NCBI GenBank assembly: GCA_035235625.1
Contig: CP141146.1
Span: forward strand, 1,296,501-1,360,500
DNA: 64,000 nucleotides
Reading direction: 5' to 3'
DNA from: Saururus chinensis
Lineage: Eukaryota > Streptophyta > Magnoliopsida > Piperales > Saururaceae
Positions 34,328-46,205 of the stretch are shown here, in pieces. Position numbers and translations under genes: made by a program. Each line of letters opens with the position of its first letter. Position 1 is the first letter of the stretch. Below the pieces are notes generated by a model, which was given only the letters and a program-made list of their open reading frames with translations, had not been told where the DNA came from and did not search any database.

Positions 34328-36855
34328 TTATTCACCTCCACTAACTTCAGAACTCTCGGAAATAGTTTTTGCCTTGGTTGAAGAAAGTGCTTTCTCCATT
34401 GCCTCCATTGCAATTTTAACAACTTCCTGACGGGGATGAGAAGTTGTACTGGGAGTATCTGTCAACATGCATTGTCCACCATGGACGCAAGGAGGTACTG
34501 AACAGGTAGCACCTGAACAAGGACAAGTATAATAAGGGTAACAAGGAGAGAGAGAACTCATGGAAGAGGAACTCTGTGTTGGGACTGGATTTGGCTCGGA
34601 AGTGTAAGAAGATGGATTCCACGCCATATAAGAACTGGCTTGAGGATTTTCCACACTAGATTGATAAAGTTTTTGCAAGACCTTTTGTCTCTGCTCCTCG
34701 AGCACATAATATTGGTTGAGTAATTGGCTGTAGTCCATGGCTTGCGAAGAATAGCCTGCAATAGCTTCCTGTGCCATCAAGGTTTGGAAGCCACTTTCTT
34801 GAGGGTAAGCTTCCAATTTCACCTGACTTTCTTGAGTTGGCAGAATTTCAGTAGCATCACAAGCTAGCCCTAACTTTTCTGCTAGAGTGGTTCCCTCACA
34901 TTTTTCGTTAACATCAGTGTCCCTGTTATTTCACATAGAAAATTATAAGACTAAATAAACAAATTACAACAAACAACATAATCTACGATACTTTGCATTA
35001 TCATCCATAAACATCACTTAATTGCATATAACTACATTGACATTCCCAGCCAGCACTTATGCCCTGTGTCAATCAAATAACTAGGATGAATTTAGTCATT
35101 ATGTACTAACATCAACCTTGTAGAGCAACACATCTACACAGACAGCTGCAGACATCCCAGAGATTTTTTTTTTGGCTTTATAGTGATGATAAGATCACTT
35201 TAGAACAATTTTGAACGTTCAGTTCTTTTCATTTTTTCTATTTTCTATTTAATTCTCAAATAGAAAAAGAATGTATTTAAAATCTTACTGATCTTAAATA
35301 AGCAGTGTTAACTTGAAAGGGAGAATGAATAAGCTTTTGCAATGTCAAAGTACTGATTTTCAATCAGGCCATTCATAGCTGATGCCTTGCAAAAAAGTTT
35401 ATTTCTTAACAGGGCATAAAAGGTAGTACATTCACCTGACATAGGACATATTTGATTACTTAAATTGTTTGCACGAGGTACATAGTAAATGTATGTGTGT
35501 GCATGTAGGTGAACAAAAACAAACATGAAAAATCAAAAGGATCCGAGCAACAACTGTATGAAGTCTAACATCTAGAAATATAAATATACATATCAACAAT
35601 GCTCATTCATCAAAAGTATGAGCGAGGTCATGTTATGAATCGTCCAGTAGTATTAAATTAGAAGCATTTTTCTTTATTTCCTTTTGTAAGCCCATAAGGC
35701 TATTAGATCTTTTGTTTATTTCCTGCTTGAAGCCCGTAAGGCTAGTTAGACAATAAGCAGGCCCATTACGGGCTGAGATATGCAATAGGCTTAGTGCCTT
35801 AATGCAGAATTAAGAAAACAGTTTTCCCTAATCTCTCTCTCTCTCCCCTACGTCCCTTTCCTCTTGCCTTTCGTCCCTTCACTGGTTCGACTTGAACCAG
35901 TGGAAGATCCTCTCCCACTTCGTCCCTCATTCTCCAAGTTTCAGGCCTCAGATTTGCAGGGTTTATAACAGGTCAGAATATATTCCATCTTTCTTTTATG
36001 TCATGACTATAGCATACACACACAAACAAATGCCTGTGTGCTTTTAATACTAACCTTATAAGCTCATCAGCTATGGTGGGCTCATTTCCATCGACATTGC
36101 TTGTAATTGCTTCTTCCTCGGAGGGGTCACCTTGATTAGTTACTTTGTGCATTGCCTGAAACATGTTTTAACTCATTACTCACAAGTCCAGTAGACAGAA
36201 GCATGCTGATCAATGGTATTTGACTATTAGTATTCACTTGTCTAGCAATTACTCCTTTTCGCACCAAGTACAATGTGAAATGAAATCCTTTCCATTGAAC
36301 ATAAAACAAAACAACAATGTAAGTTGCCAAAATTCTTGACCTTTATTTAAGCCTGATATATATCCACCTTTAAAAAAAAGTGTATCCAAAAATAATAACA
36401 GCACATCGAATTGATCAATAAAAATCTTAGGCATCCATTCCATAACCATACATCCGAAAAAATTACGCCAAAGCATGCCAGCGTTGATTACGAACATGAA
36501 CAAGAAAACGTACAGACCAGAGCCTACACAATTTCCCTTCTCCACAGTAGGAGGACATGTACCACTAGTCACTAGACAAACTGTTGGCCACAAACGCTGC
36601 CAGAAATTAAGCTTAACGCATTGAAAACCTGCATAGATGTTGCAAACGGTATCTTCAACTACCAGCGCGCACAAAAACAGGAAGTTGGACACTCGGATCA
36701 TTGATACAGCATTAGTTGGCATAAATAAATCGGCAACGACAAGGCTAAAGCTGAAGAATATGTAGCGAGAGAGAGATGACCTTGTACTTGGCCATGGCTT
36801 TGTCGAAAGCGGTGACAAGAGCGGAGTCATCCCAGAGGTCCGTCTCCGCTCCCAT
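34328..36855 (-). CDS. SMN-like protein with Gemin2-binding motif, three exons
   Basis: Exons 36781-36855, 36055-36155 and 34328-34922 join in frame (phases 0 and 2) to 256 aa. Residues 6-25 read DLWDDSALVTAFDKAMAKYK, and exon 2 continues AMHK. Known: animal SMN carries the same pattern (WDD, AL, A-F/Y-DKA) in its exon-2-coded Gemin2-binding region. SMN with Gemin2 loads Sm rings on spliceosomal snRNAs in the cytoplasm. The tail has a helical stretch (YSQLLNQYYVLEEQRQKVL) and a Cys/Tyr/Ser-rich part. I see no Tudor domain and no clear YG box, so it is shorter and simpler than animal SMN. It faces the dehydrogenase gene tail to tail. Confident it is a real gene; the SMN role rests on one motif. 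Confidence 0.82.
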
Positions 36856-37517
36856 GCCGAGGCTGAGCTTCGCAAAGTGGAATCGGGAGAGGATCAGAGA
36901 TAGAGCAGATTTGCAGCAGCAATTCCTAGAGCCTGGAGAAGAACATGTTACGCTGCTGAGGAAAACCCTCGTATTTGATGGAACCGGGAGCCGGAGGGAA
37001 TAGAAGAAAATTGTTAAAATTCTTTTATACCCCCTCAACTATGGAGAAAATGTATATAAAGCCCTTATATTATAAAATATTCCCAGAAACTCCTAACGTA
37101 ATAATGCTGCTGAAAATTACTTTTCAAGGCCTATTAAAATTGAACAAATAACACGTATTCCAAATTTGCATGTGTGGACAAGATGGCATGCAATTGAGGG
37201 AGAGATAATTGAAGTGGGTCAATATAAAAATCTTATTCACTTAGCTATGTAAAAATTAAGTTTAATTATCAAAGTTTTATCTTTTAGCCTCTTACAACCA
37301 ATAACATGTTTTTGTCAGAAAAGAAACATTTTCTTGAGTGAGTGTAATTATAGTTTTGATAAATGCCAGAGTGTCTAAGGGTACTTTACCCGGAAAATAA
37401 AATAGAGAATTAAAAAATCAATGACTATTCATGCGTTGTTGAGAATTTTCAAAAACTTGTCAAATATTCAAAATACTAATTCAAAATCAATGATTATTAA
37501 TATAGATATTAAAAAAA
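36856..37517. promoter_or_regulatory. 5' flank of the SMN-like gene
   Basis: The first 130 bases are GC-richer and probably include the leader. Beyond about 37020 the sequence turns AT-rich up to the long-TIR element at 37.5 kb. No TATA box stands out. Confidence 0.4.
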
Positions 37518-37839
37518 GAAAAATATTTAAATAATAATTTTTTAAAAATTATTTACTAATTTGAATCACTTTAGGAAATATTTCTTAAAGTATTGTTGTT
37601 TTTTACTACGTAGGCGTCAGCTAAGTAGTTGGCGCCTACATGGCTTTTTTAATTTTTTTTATAATTTTATCTTTCTAAAGGATGAAATCAATACAGGAAA
37701 AGACGAAATCAGTATAATTCTATTTATTCACTCTCTTTCCTTTTTTTTTCTCTCTTTACTCTCTCTCTTCTCTCTCACCTATTTTTCTCTCTCTTCACTC
37801 TTTCTCCCTCTCTCTTCACTATCTCTCCTCTTTCTCTCT

Positions 37840-38183
37840 CAATTCACTCTCTCAGAGGAGAGAGAAAGAGAAGAGAGTGAATAGAGAGAGAGTGTGGAGA
37901 GAGAGAGAGAGTGAGTAAAGAGAGGAGAGAGTGGAAAGAGAGAGAGTAGAGAGAGAGATGAGAGAGTGAATAGAGAGAGAAGAGAAAGTGGAGACAGAGA
38001 GAGTGAGTAAAGAGAGGAGAGAGTGGAGAGAGAGAGTGAGTAGAGAGAGAGAAGAGAGTGAATAGAGAGAGAAGAGAGTGAATAGAGAGAGAAGAGAGAG
38101 TGGAGAGAGAGTGAAGAGAGAGAGTGGAGAGAGAGAGTGAATAGAGAGAGAAGAGAAAGTGGAGAGAGAGTGAGGAGAGAGAG
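37840..38183. repeat. GA-rich microsatellite
   Basis: Irregular GAGAGA runs broken by GTGAATAGAGAG and GTGGAGAG. The run resumes at 42965 after the family A insertion, so one array was split by it. Confidence 0.9.
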
Positions 38184-41100
38184 TGTAACGTCCCGGATTT
38201 TATTACGATTTTCTGCTATTTTTATCTGATTATTTTCAGCGATATATTGTGATGCTTCGGCGTATGTGGCCTCGGTATTCGTAACCGTAGAGCCGGGTCT
38301 CGGGTCAGTCGTGGGCCATGGGCCTCGACGTGCGCTTCTAGCGCGAAAAATCGTTGAAGATCAGAACTGCAGAGGATAAGTAAGTGAAGAGAAAAAAAAA
38401 GGAAAAAAGAAAAAAAAAGGATCGGGCTCGGCCCGATCAGGAATCCTCTGGAGAGTGAACAGTACCCCGCCACCCCCCTTCTGGCCTTTCCTTGTCCCAG
38501 CCGCCGCCGGCTGCCGGTGGGCCGAAGGGCCACCGCCACCGGCTCCGCCCCGGCCGTGTGACAGCAGGGGGGCCACCGTCCCGGCCGCGCCGCCTCCTCC
38601 CCCGGTGAGCCCTCTCCCCTCTGTATTTTGATCTACCGCCGCCGGTGATAGCCGGCAGTGGCCGGACGGTCGCCGTGGGTTCCGCCCCGGCCTGGCGACG
38701 GCCAGGGACGGCCATACCCGTCACGGCGCCACCTGGTTCGGCCTCCCCGTTCATTTCCGTCCGCCCCTGTCTTCCCCGTTTGCTTCTGCGTTTGGCGATC
38801 TGAGCCGCCGCCGTGGGCCGCCAAGGCCCGACCGGCCGGCCACGGCTCCGCCTTGGGCCGGCGACGGCGGGAGGCCACCCCTCCCGGCCCGGTGGGCCTC
38901 CGTTCCGCCGCCCATCCTCATCCCCCTTTTCTGCCCTGTTTTGTCGCCGAACAGATGACGCCCCTCTGTTCTGGGCCTTGTAGCCGCCGGTGACGGCCGG
39001 CAGTGGCCATCCGGCCACCGTGGGTTCCGCCCCGGCCTGACGACGGCCAGGGACGGCCCCCAACCGGTCAGCTCCACCTCCACCTCCGCCCCTGTGCATT
39101 TTTCCTCCGGCCAGATGCCTTCACCTGTTCTGCCGACGTTTGGTTTTGGTGGAACAGAGGCAGGCAGTTGCGAGCCATGGACGATGGACCTCTGTCTGGT
39201 TCTGCCCCGGCCAAACGACGGCCAAGTCGCCTCCTCGGCACCGCCCCGGCTCGATTTGATCCACCCCGCATCTCCCCTGTTTCTATCTGTGACGGACTTT
39301 GGGGTTGCGCCGGCGAGAGCCAGCCTTCGGCTCGCCTCTTGCCGACCAGCCTTGGGATGACGACGGTAGGACTGCCCCTAGCTAGGTCTACCGCCCCACA
39401 GCTGCTCCGCCCGGGCTGGTTTCCTGGTCGGTCCCTCTTCCCTGTTTTGGTTTGAAGGGAATTGTGGCCGTGCCGGTGGTGAGCTTATGGTCGGCCAGCC
39501 TCGGCCTAGCGGCACTGGTGTAGCCGCCTCCACCCAGCTCCGCCCGGTTACTAGGGCCCTGGCGTCACGGGCCAGAGCTGCCAGTAAACCCTGTTCGTCG
39601 TTGTGCCCCTAAGGTTTTCTACCCGTTATGGGCCATCGAGCATCGTTGGATGTCGAACACCCTTGGACCACCTTAGTGTGGCGGGTTTCAGCTGGGGATG
39701 GCTGGCCGCCCTAGTGCGGCACCGCCCCTCTTCTTTCGGCATGGGCCAGGTTCCCCTCTGTCGATTGTGTCTGACTGCTCTATAGAGAGCGCCACGTGTT
39801 GCCCTTTGACCGTCTTACCCTCGCCGGACGCCGATTGGCCTCTAGTCGGCCTGCCTCGGCATGACAACGGCAAAGGCCGTATTGCTGATCACCACCCTTG
39901 GGCATGGCCCTACCGCCCTTCCGAGTCTTGGGCCGACACCGTCTAGCCCTCCCCTCTTCCCTTGGCCGCGTGTGCAAGTAGCCGCGCGTGCGGGTTAGGG
40001 TTTAGGTGCCATTTTGACACCGCCTGACCGTCGGATGGCTCTGCCATCGTCTGTATTTGACCATAGGAGTCCACCTCTCCTACGTCCTTGAGTGTCACCC
40101 TCCACCCTTATGTGGGCCCTTGTGAACGTGAAATCGACGCCGTTGGGTGCTGTCCACGGCCGATTTCGACGTCTTGTGATCGGTTTGGTATTGTTCAACC
40201 ACCGGTCGAATTTTAGTGAGTACACCCTGCCTTTCGGTCGCACTCCGCCACTCGTTGGCACGATCTTTCTCCTGGCCGCCCTAGTGTGCCGCCGTGGATC
40301 GCAGATTTTATCGCGTTGATGTTGACATCCCATTTGGCCGTGTGTAGTTCCGGCGCTTCCTAAACCTCGGGACAGCAGCTCTCTCAGCTGGGCAATGGTT
40401 TTGACCATCGACTCCGCCACCGACGCCGCCACCGTCATGTGCTCGCCATCAAACGTCATGATTACGAGGTAGGGGAGCTTGAACTCGTAAATTCATGACA
40501 ACATGCTTTCAATGAGTAGCAGCATGCTAGGCTTGCATGATTCCATGTTTTGGATATTAAATCATGACATGTATGCATGATGTAAGATAGTGAATTATGC
40601 CACTTTGAGATACATGTATGTATGTATGTTAGTTGTAAGTATGTTGTATGTATGTGTAAGATGTATGCGCTAGTGATGGCTAGCGAATATGTTAGTGTGC
40701 TACATATGTGTGTGTTGGACACGCTAGTGATGGCTAGCAATGTCGAGTAAGTTACGTATGTGGACTGTGTGTGGGCAGGTATGGGCAATGGACTGTAAGA
40801 TTGGTAAGGGTTTGGTATGAAGTTGGATGTGTAAGCGCATGACAGAAGACAGAGAAAGTAAGTTGAGGAGCGAGGATTTGAGATGGGTCAGTTTGGTTTG
40901 GAGCGTACGTCAGGGGTTTGGTAAGTAAGAAGACTTAGGATTGGAGCCTTATGAGGGTTTATCAGACAGTAAGAGCGTGCATAATTGTACAAGCATAACG
41001 TACATATTATGAAGTGAAAAGTAAGAATAATAAGTGAGGTATTAAGTAAGAGGATGATAACGGGGATCTGCTGAGAGGAGCTCAGTTTGACGATGTAAGT

Positions 41101-42964
41101 AAGATGTCCGACCGTGAGGTGGATGTCCGAGGATGTATGCGTACGTAAGGATTTGTGTATGGTGAGCTATGTTGTGGCTGGACGGGTAAGTGAAGTTTGC
41201 TGCCCTGATGAACTAGGGTTCGGATCGGGCTCAGCTTGATTTGATCAGTCGAGGACTGAGTTTGTGTGGCATAATTGTACCGCATAATATACTTAAGTTA
41301 AACTTGAATTATGAGAACGTTAATAATAGCGTTGTGAGTTTGAGACCTGAGGGTTCGACGGATTAAGTTCTGTGTTTGAGCTAGTCGATAACGAATCGGC
41401 TGAGCACTTCTTGTGTCTTGCCATGGTGGTTATCCTGCGGGATTTTTGTCTGAGTGCTATATAGAGCACCGGACGTCTGATGCTCTGCTGAGAGCAATGT
41501 ATGTTTCTGATTTGGTCTGTGTGCTGTGTAAGCCCAGACGTTTGATGCTCTGTTGAGAGCGAAGTATGTTTTGATTCGGTCTGTGTGCTGTACAAGCCCA
41601 GACGTTTGATGCTCTGTTGAGAGCGTTGTATGTTTCCGCCCAAGAGTGGCATTGTACGTTTCTGCCCAAGTGGCACCATATGTTTTCTTCCCAAGAGTGG
41701 CAATGGCACTATAAGACCCCTTATGGTGGGCAATTTTCTGGCACTATAAGACCCATTATGGTGGGCAATTCTATGGCACTATAAGACCCCTTATGTGTGG
41801 GCAATTGTATGACCCCTTGTGTGGGTGTATGTTTGCGCGCTCAGGTAAGTAGTATCATGGATCTACTCTTACCTGTTTGATCCAGTGCCCCATGAGCATT
41901 GGTGTACCTTACCTTCGGAAAAGTCCATGGCGTCTAGTCACTCCCCGGAGGTTAAGGTGATGCCCCGATGGCATTCTTTTCCTTTTCGACATTGGAGCTT
42001 ATTAGCTGTAATGAGCTTCTATGGTCGATAGTATGTATACGACTGTATGACTGAGTTTGTACGTTTTGAGTAAGTGTATGATGATGAGTATGTGCACGAC
42101 TGTAAGATTGAGAATGTGCACGACTGTAAGATTGAGAATATGCACGACTGTAAGAGAGTAAGTATGAGCAAGACTGTAAGAGTTTGAATATGAGTTTGAC
42201 AAGAGTGTAAGACCGTACGAGTAAGGTCGTACGAGTAAGTGTAAGATTGTATGAGTAAGGTCGTACAAGTATGCGTAAGGTTTGAGTATGCCTTTGATTG
42301 TACGAGTAAGTTTGTAAGACCCTGATTAAGGGTGTTTGTGCACGTCTGATATGATGGTGTGTTATGCCTGCTTATATGCTTATGTGCATAATTTTGTTAT
42401 ACGTTGTTTGCCTCATGTTGAGTTGCATGACGCATGTTTTATGAACTTATTGAGTTCACCGTTTGGGATTTTCCCTACTGGGTATTTTCCTACTGAGTAT
42501 GAAAATATTCACCCTACTTCTTTTAGCCCCGTTGTTCGGGAGGCTTTTGCAGGTTGTGTTGGAGAGCTCCTGGAGATGGACGCTCGTCTCTGCGGTGGAT
42601 TGTTTCCCCCTCGACTCAAGTATAGTTGGTGCCACGATTTGATGTATTTGATGAGAGTTAAGTGTATGTATTCTGGACTTTTAATTTGGATCAGAGTAGA
42701 CTGTTTATGGGACTTGTACTCGGGGACACCTGGGAGTTATTTGTATTTAAAAATCCATGATCATGGTGATTTAATCGTACGTATGTTTCGAGTAGCGCTT
42801 GAGGATATTTGATTTGACGGTACGATGTTTAACCGTATCATGTTTAAAATTATAAACTGTTTATACGGGTTTTGATTTTATCGTTTGACTCCGATTTATC
42901 GTAAAAAGAAAAAAAAATTCTATGAGTTTTAAAGAAAAAGGGATGAAAAATCTCGGGCGTTACA
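38184..42964 (+). mobile_element. Family A solo-LTR-like element, copy 1 (4,781 bp)
   Basis: Starts TGTAACGTCCCGG and ends CTCGGGCGTTACA, giving TG...CA ends, with GAGAG on each side (38179-38183 and 42965-42969). That repeat is ambiguous inside a GA microsatellite, but the second copy at 58.3 kb has a clear one. The first 2.2 kb is strongly GC-rich with a diverged internal duplication (about 38640-38760 and 38985-39080). The middle has ATGT- and GTAAGA-type short repeats and two tandem arrays (41.46-41.83 kb). No gag-pol frame and no terminal direct repeats. A very large solo LTR is the simplest reading. Confidence 0.8.
41460..41830 (+). repeat. Two short tandem arrays inside family A copy 1
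   Basis: First, about three copies of a unit of roughly 70 bp carrying CCCAGACGTTTGATGCTCTG and TTGAGAGCG; then repeats with GCACTATAAGACCCCTTATG and GGGCAATT. Matching but diverged sequence, inverted, lies at about 59.48-59.70 kb in copy 2. Confidence 0.75.
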
Positions 42965-43215
42965 GAGAGGGAGGAGAGAGAGTGAATAGAGAGAAAGAGG
43001 AGAGAAGAGAGAGGAGAGAGAAAGTGGAGAGAGTGGGAAAGGAGAGAGAGAGAGTGAAAAGAGAGAGAGAGTGGAGAGAGAGAGAGTGAAGAGAGAGGAG
43101 AGAGAGTGACTAGAGAGAAAGAGGAGAGGAGAGAAGAGAGGGAGTGAAGAGAGAGAGTGGATAGTGGAGAGAGAGTGAAAAGAGAGAGGAGAGAGAAAAA
43201 GAGGAAAAAGAAAGT
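42965..43215. repeat. GA-rich microsatellite, right part
   Basis: Continuation of the GA array at 37840-38183, on the far side of the family A insertion. Confidence 0.9.
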
Positions 43216-43634
43216 AAATAGAGGGAGGAGAATTGTTGTACGGATTTCGTCCTTTCGTCATTCAAAAAGACGAAATCAGTACACTCTATTGATTTCGTTA
43301 TTTGGAAGGACGAAATCAGTAAACTCTATTGATTTCAAAATCATTATACAATATTGATTTCGAAATTAGTATACAATATTGATTTCGTCCTTTAGAAGGA
43401 AAAAATCATAAAAAAATTTTTAAAAAAAGTCACGCAGGCGCCAACTGCTTAGCTGGCGCCTGCGTGGTAAAAAGCAATACTACTTTAAAAAATATTTTTC
43501 AAAGTGGTTCAAATTGGTAAATAATTTTTTAAATTATTATTTAAATAATTTTTCCTTAAAAAATATTTTTTTATTGAAACATGTAGTGTACAGGGAAAAA
43601 ATGAAACATGGTCAAAATTGGCAATTACAAAATA

Positions 43635-43636
<2 letters not shown>

Positions 43637-43684
<48 letters not shown>
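43637..43684. repeat. TA dinucleotide microsatellite
   Basis: An uninterrupted run of about 23 TA units. Open frames of alternating Ile and Tyr here are artefacts of the repeat. Confidence 0.95.
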
Positions 43685-43902
43685 TATTTAAGTATATATA
43701 TTTTTTATTTTCTCAACCTAGCAATATATTATTTTTATTGAATTTAAAGTAAATCTAAAAATCCTTCCCCATGTGAAAAGTATTAATGACTTTTTTTACT
43801 CCCTCTATTATGCATGTGTTGTCATACTTATGCAGGAAATGTATTTTACAACCCAGCTCCCCAAGTAATTAAGAAAAATATAACAAATAATTTTAATAAA
43901 CT

Positions 43903-44026
<124 letters not shown>

Positions 44027-44029
44027 GAA

Positions 44030-45226
44030 TTGTGGGGATAGTTGAAGGTACAAGATCACTGAATAACGTAAAAGTATTTACATCTATCTTTGATTGAATC
44101 ACTTAGTACATGTGCATATAAAAATATGCACGGTAGAAACTATCCATAAGCAAAACCTCAAGAGACCTCTAGACTAACTTATGATACACATGTAACTACA
44201 TTCGATGTATAAACATGAATACAATTTTAATTATATCTTTAATTTAAATCAACATGCAACATGCTATGTCATGTGTTACACTAATCATAATACCATATTC
44301 ACATAACTCTGAAATCAACCATAACATATCAAATATCTCAAACTTCCAAACACTAAGTAAATCTTTTACTTTATCCAAACACCCTTTACTAAGAGGTTGC
44401 ATCCTAGATCGTATGTATGCATTCGACATTGGTCCTAAAAGCATTACATATTGCACCTTCAAACGTCATTAGGAGCCCACTTGGACTAATTTCGCATAAT
44501 TTCCATTGTGCACTTGGTACATATTAACTTACTAATTTTTCATGTTACCCAACCTAGATAATCCCATTTCCACCCATGGTAAGTAATGATAGTGAAAAAC
44601 ATGTTAGAAAACAAGTAAAACATCTTAGACTAACACAACCAAAAGATGTATTAAATTAATAATCACAGTGTTCTCTAACACCTATTTCATTTCCACTTGT
44701 TATTGTGTCTATACATTATGTTAATCCCATACCCCATCCTAATACGTACAAGATTAGGGCATAACACATATGAGTATATTATAACAATAAACACTAATCA
44801 TGCTCATACTTCAACCCCTATATCTTTACCCACATACATATACCCAAAATGCTACACTACTTACCAGTACATCCCACACAACAAACCCGCATGACAAATT
44901 CAAAACTTTTTACATGATAATGGTACCTATGACTCAATTATACTTTACACGCATCTTTTCATCTCTTGCCATGACCAAACCACCTAGGAAACAATTGTTT
45001 CAAGTATCTAGGGTCACTAGGCAAAATTAAGTCAAATCAATGCATCAAAGTACTCATCGTACATTAGTAGGTCAAAACCCTAATTTTGGTTATAGTGAGA
45101 GTTCTAATTTTTGAGAAAATACTTATTGATGTCAAATTAACACGAGATTTTTACCTCAATCAAAATCAAGGGTCTAAGGCACATAGTTAATTAATGGGGT
45201 TAATTTTACAATTAAAGCTAATTATT
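44030..45226. other. AT-rich spacer, no gene seen
   Basis: No credible coding frame. Short overlapping frames on both strands (65-76 codons) match nothing known. Around 44620-44690 the reverse strand reads GGTGTTAGAGAACACTGTG, which looks like a copia-type LTR start, but no second end was found. Confidence 0.4.
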
Positions 45227-45663
45227 GTCATATCTTAAATTTTTTTGAGTTTTAAAAATTAAATGTGTGGAGAATAGGGTATTTGACCCATTGATATTCT
45301 TAGTATAATAACTTCCTCCCTAGATAAAATTTATGGCTGAAGTTAATTTTATTAGAAAGTAGACAGATAAAGCTTCAAAACGACATTAAGAATATACAAT
45401 TAGGAGTTCAGATAAAGGGGATATAATTTTTTAAATATTTATTTTTAATTTATACAGAAATTTGAATTGTAAGCTAACGTGCACTTGTAGGACCCAGTTA
45501 TAATAAGAATTTAGCTATTAATTATAAAATTTAATTTTATTAATTTACCTAATTTAAATAGAAATTAGGGAGAGAAATTTGATGAGACTAAACTTTTCGG
45601 AGACAGGGAATTAGACGTTATATAAGGGAGAAGCGTGCAGACGTGAGGGGGAGGGAGAAGAAT
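45227..45663 (+). repeat. LTR-like or promoter segment related to 14.15-14.7 kb
   Basis: Shares with 14153-14650 an ordered series of weakly conserved blocks: a GAGTTTTAAA-like run, GTGTTTGACC/GTATTTGACC, AGTATAATAACTTC-like and a TAAAATTTA.GGCT stretch. A TATA-like TATATAAGG (about 45619) lies 45 bp before the tetraspanin pseudogene. Could be the old promoter of that gene or a worn LTR. Confidence 0.35.
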
Positions 45664-46205
45664 ATGTTTCCGTAACAATTTGATGGGTAGCCTCAACTTC
45701 ATGACCGGCGTGCTGTCCCTTCCCATCCTTGGTGCGGGGATATGGCTCTGCGCCGGCATCGATGGCAAGAAGTTTATTGAGAAACCCATTATTGTACTCG
45801 GCGACTTCCGTCTCGTCGTCTCCCTCACCGGACTCATGGGCGCGTGCTGCTGCGTTTCACGGCTCCTCTGGTTCTACCTCATTGTCACGTTCCTCTTCAT
45901 CTTCCTCCTCTTTTACTTCAGTCTTCGCCTTTGTAGTCATCAACAAGTGCGCCCGCAAGGTCATATCTGGCAGGGGGGATAAGGGATATTGCCCTGGCGA
46001 TTTCTCTAATTGGCTTCGCAAGCGGGTTTACAACGGTGCGAACGGGCGCAAGATCAAGAGCTGCATCTAGGACGGTAAGGGCTGCAAGAGCCTGGAGGAC
46101 TCTAACCTCCCACAGTTCGAATTTTACAACCAGAACTTGTCTCTGATCAAGTTTTTCATGAGGCCCAATAAGCCGCCTATGGAGATCAAGCAGAATCACA
46201 GGATG
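45664..46205 (+). pseudogene. Tetraspanin (TET) pseudogene
   Basis: Translated pieces match plant tetraspanins in order: NNLMGSLNF, LSLPILGAGIWL (TM1), KKFIEKPIIVLGDF, VVSLTGLMGACC (TM2), LLWFYLIVTFLFIFLLF (TM3), then after a frame change FAFVVINKCARKVISGRG and GDFSNWLRKRVYNGANGRKIKSCI. Known: plant tetraspanins are about 270-aa membrane organisers with four TM segments and a Cys-rich large loop. Here the frame shifts just after the first ATG and again near 45925, a TAG stop follows SCI near 46069, and the frame then drifts to SNLPQFEFYNQNLSLIK before similarity ends. The Cys-rich loop and TM4 are missing. It is broken in several places and cannot make a tetraspanin. Confidence 0.82.

Larger units (their letters stand above)
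37518..43555. mobile_element. Long-TIR element, copy 2, interrupted by a family A insertion
   Basis: The left end GAAAAATATTTAAATAATAA and the right end (its near reverse complement, ending TTTTTCC) extend inward through AATCACTTTAGGAAATAT, TACGTAGGCG and TAGTTGGCGCCTACATGG-type segments. These are the same ends as the element at 23.5-25.0 kb. Flanks TTAAAAAAA and TTAAAAAAT would suit a 9-bp target duplication, but are low complexity. Without the insertion it is about 1.25 kb, largely GA repeat. GACGAAATCA motifs recur inside both ends. Confidence 0.65.

Noticed and set aside
36249-36875. 208-codon minus-strand frame with hydrophobic stretches
   Set aside because: It covers intron 1 and the wrong frame of exon 1 of the SMN-like gene, which has clear splice sites and homology.
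38437-39099. 220-codon minus-strand frame rich in Gly and Arg, and overlapping frames on the plus strand
   Set aside because: It lies in the GC-rich half of a repeat element, is low complexity, and all frames here stay open because stop codons are rare at high GC.
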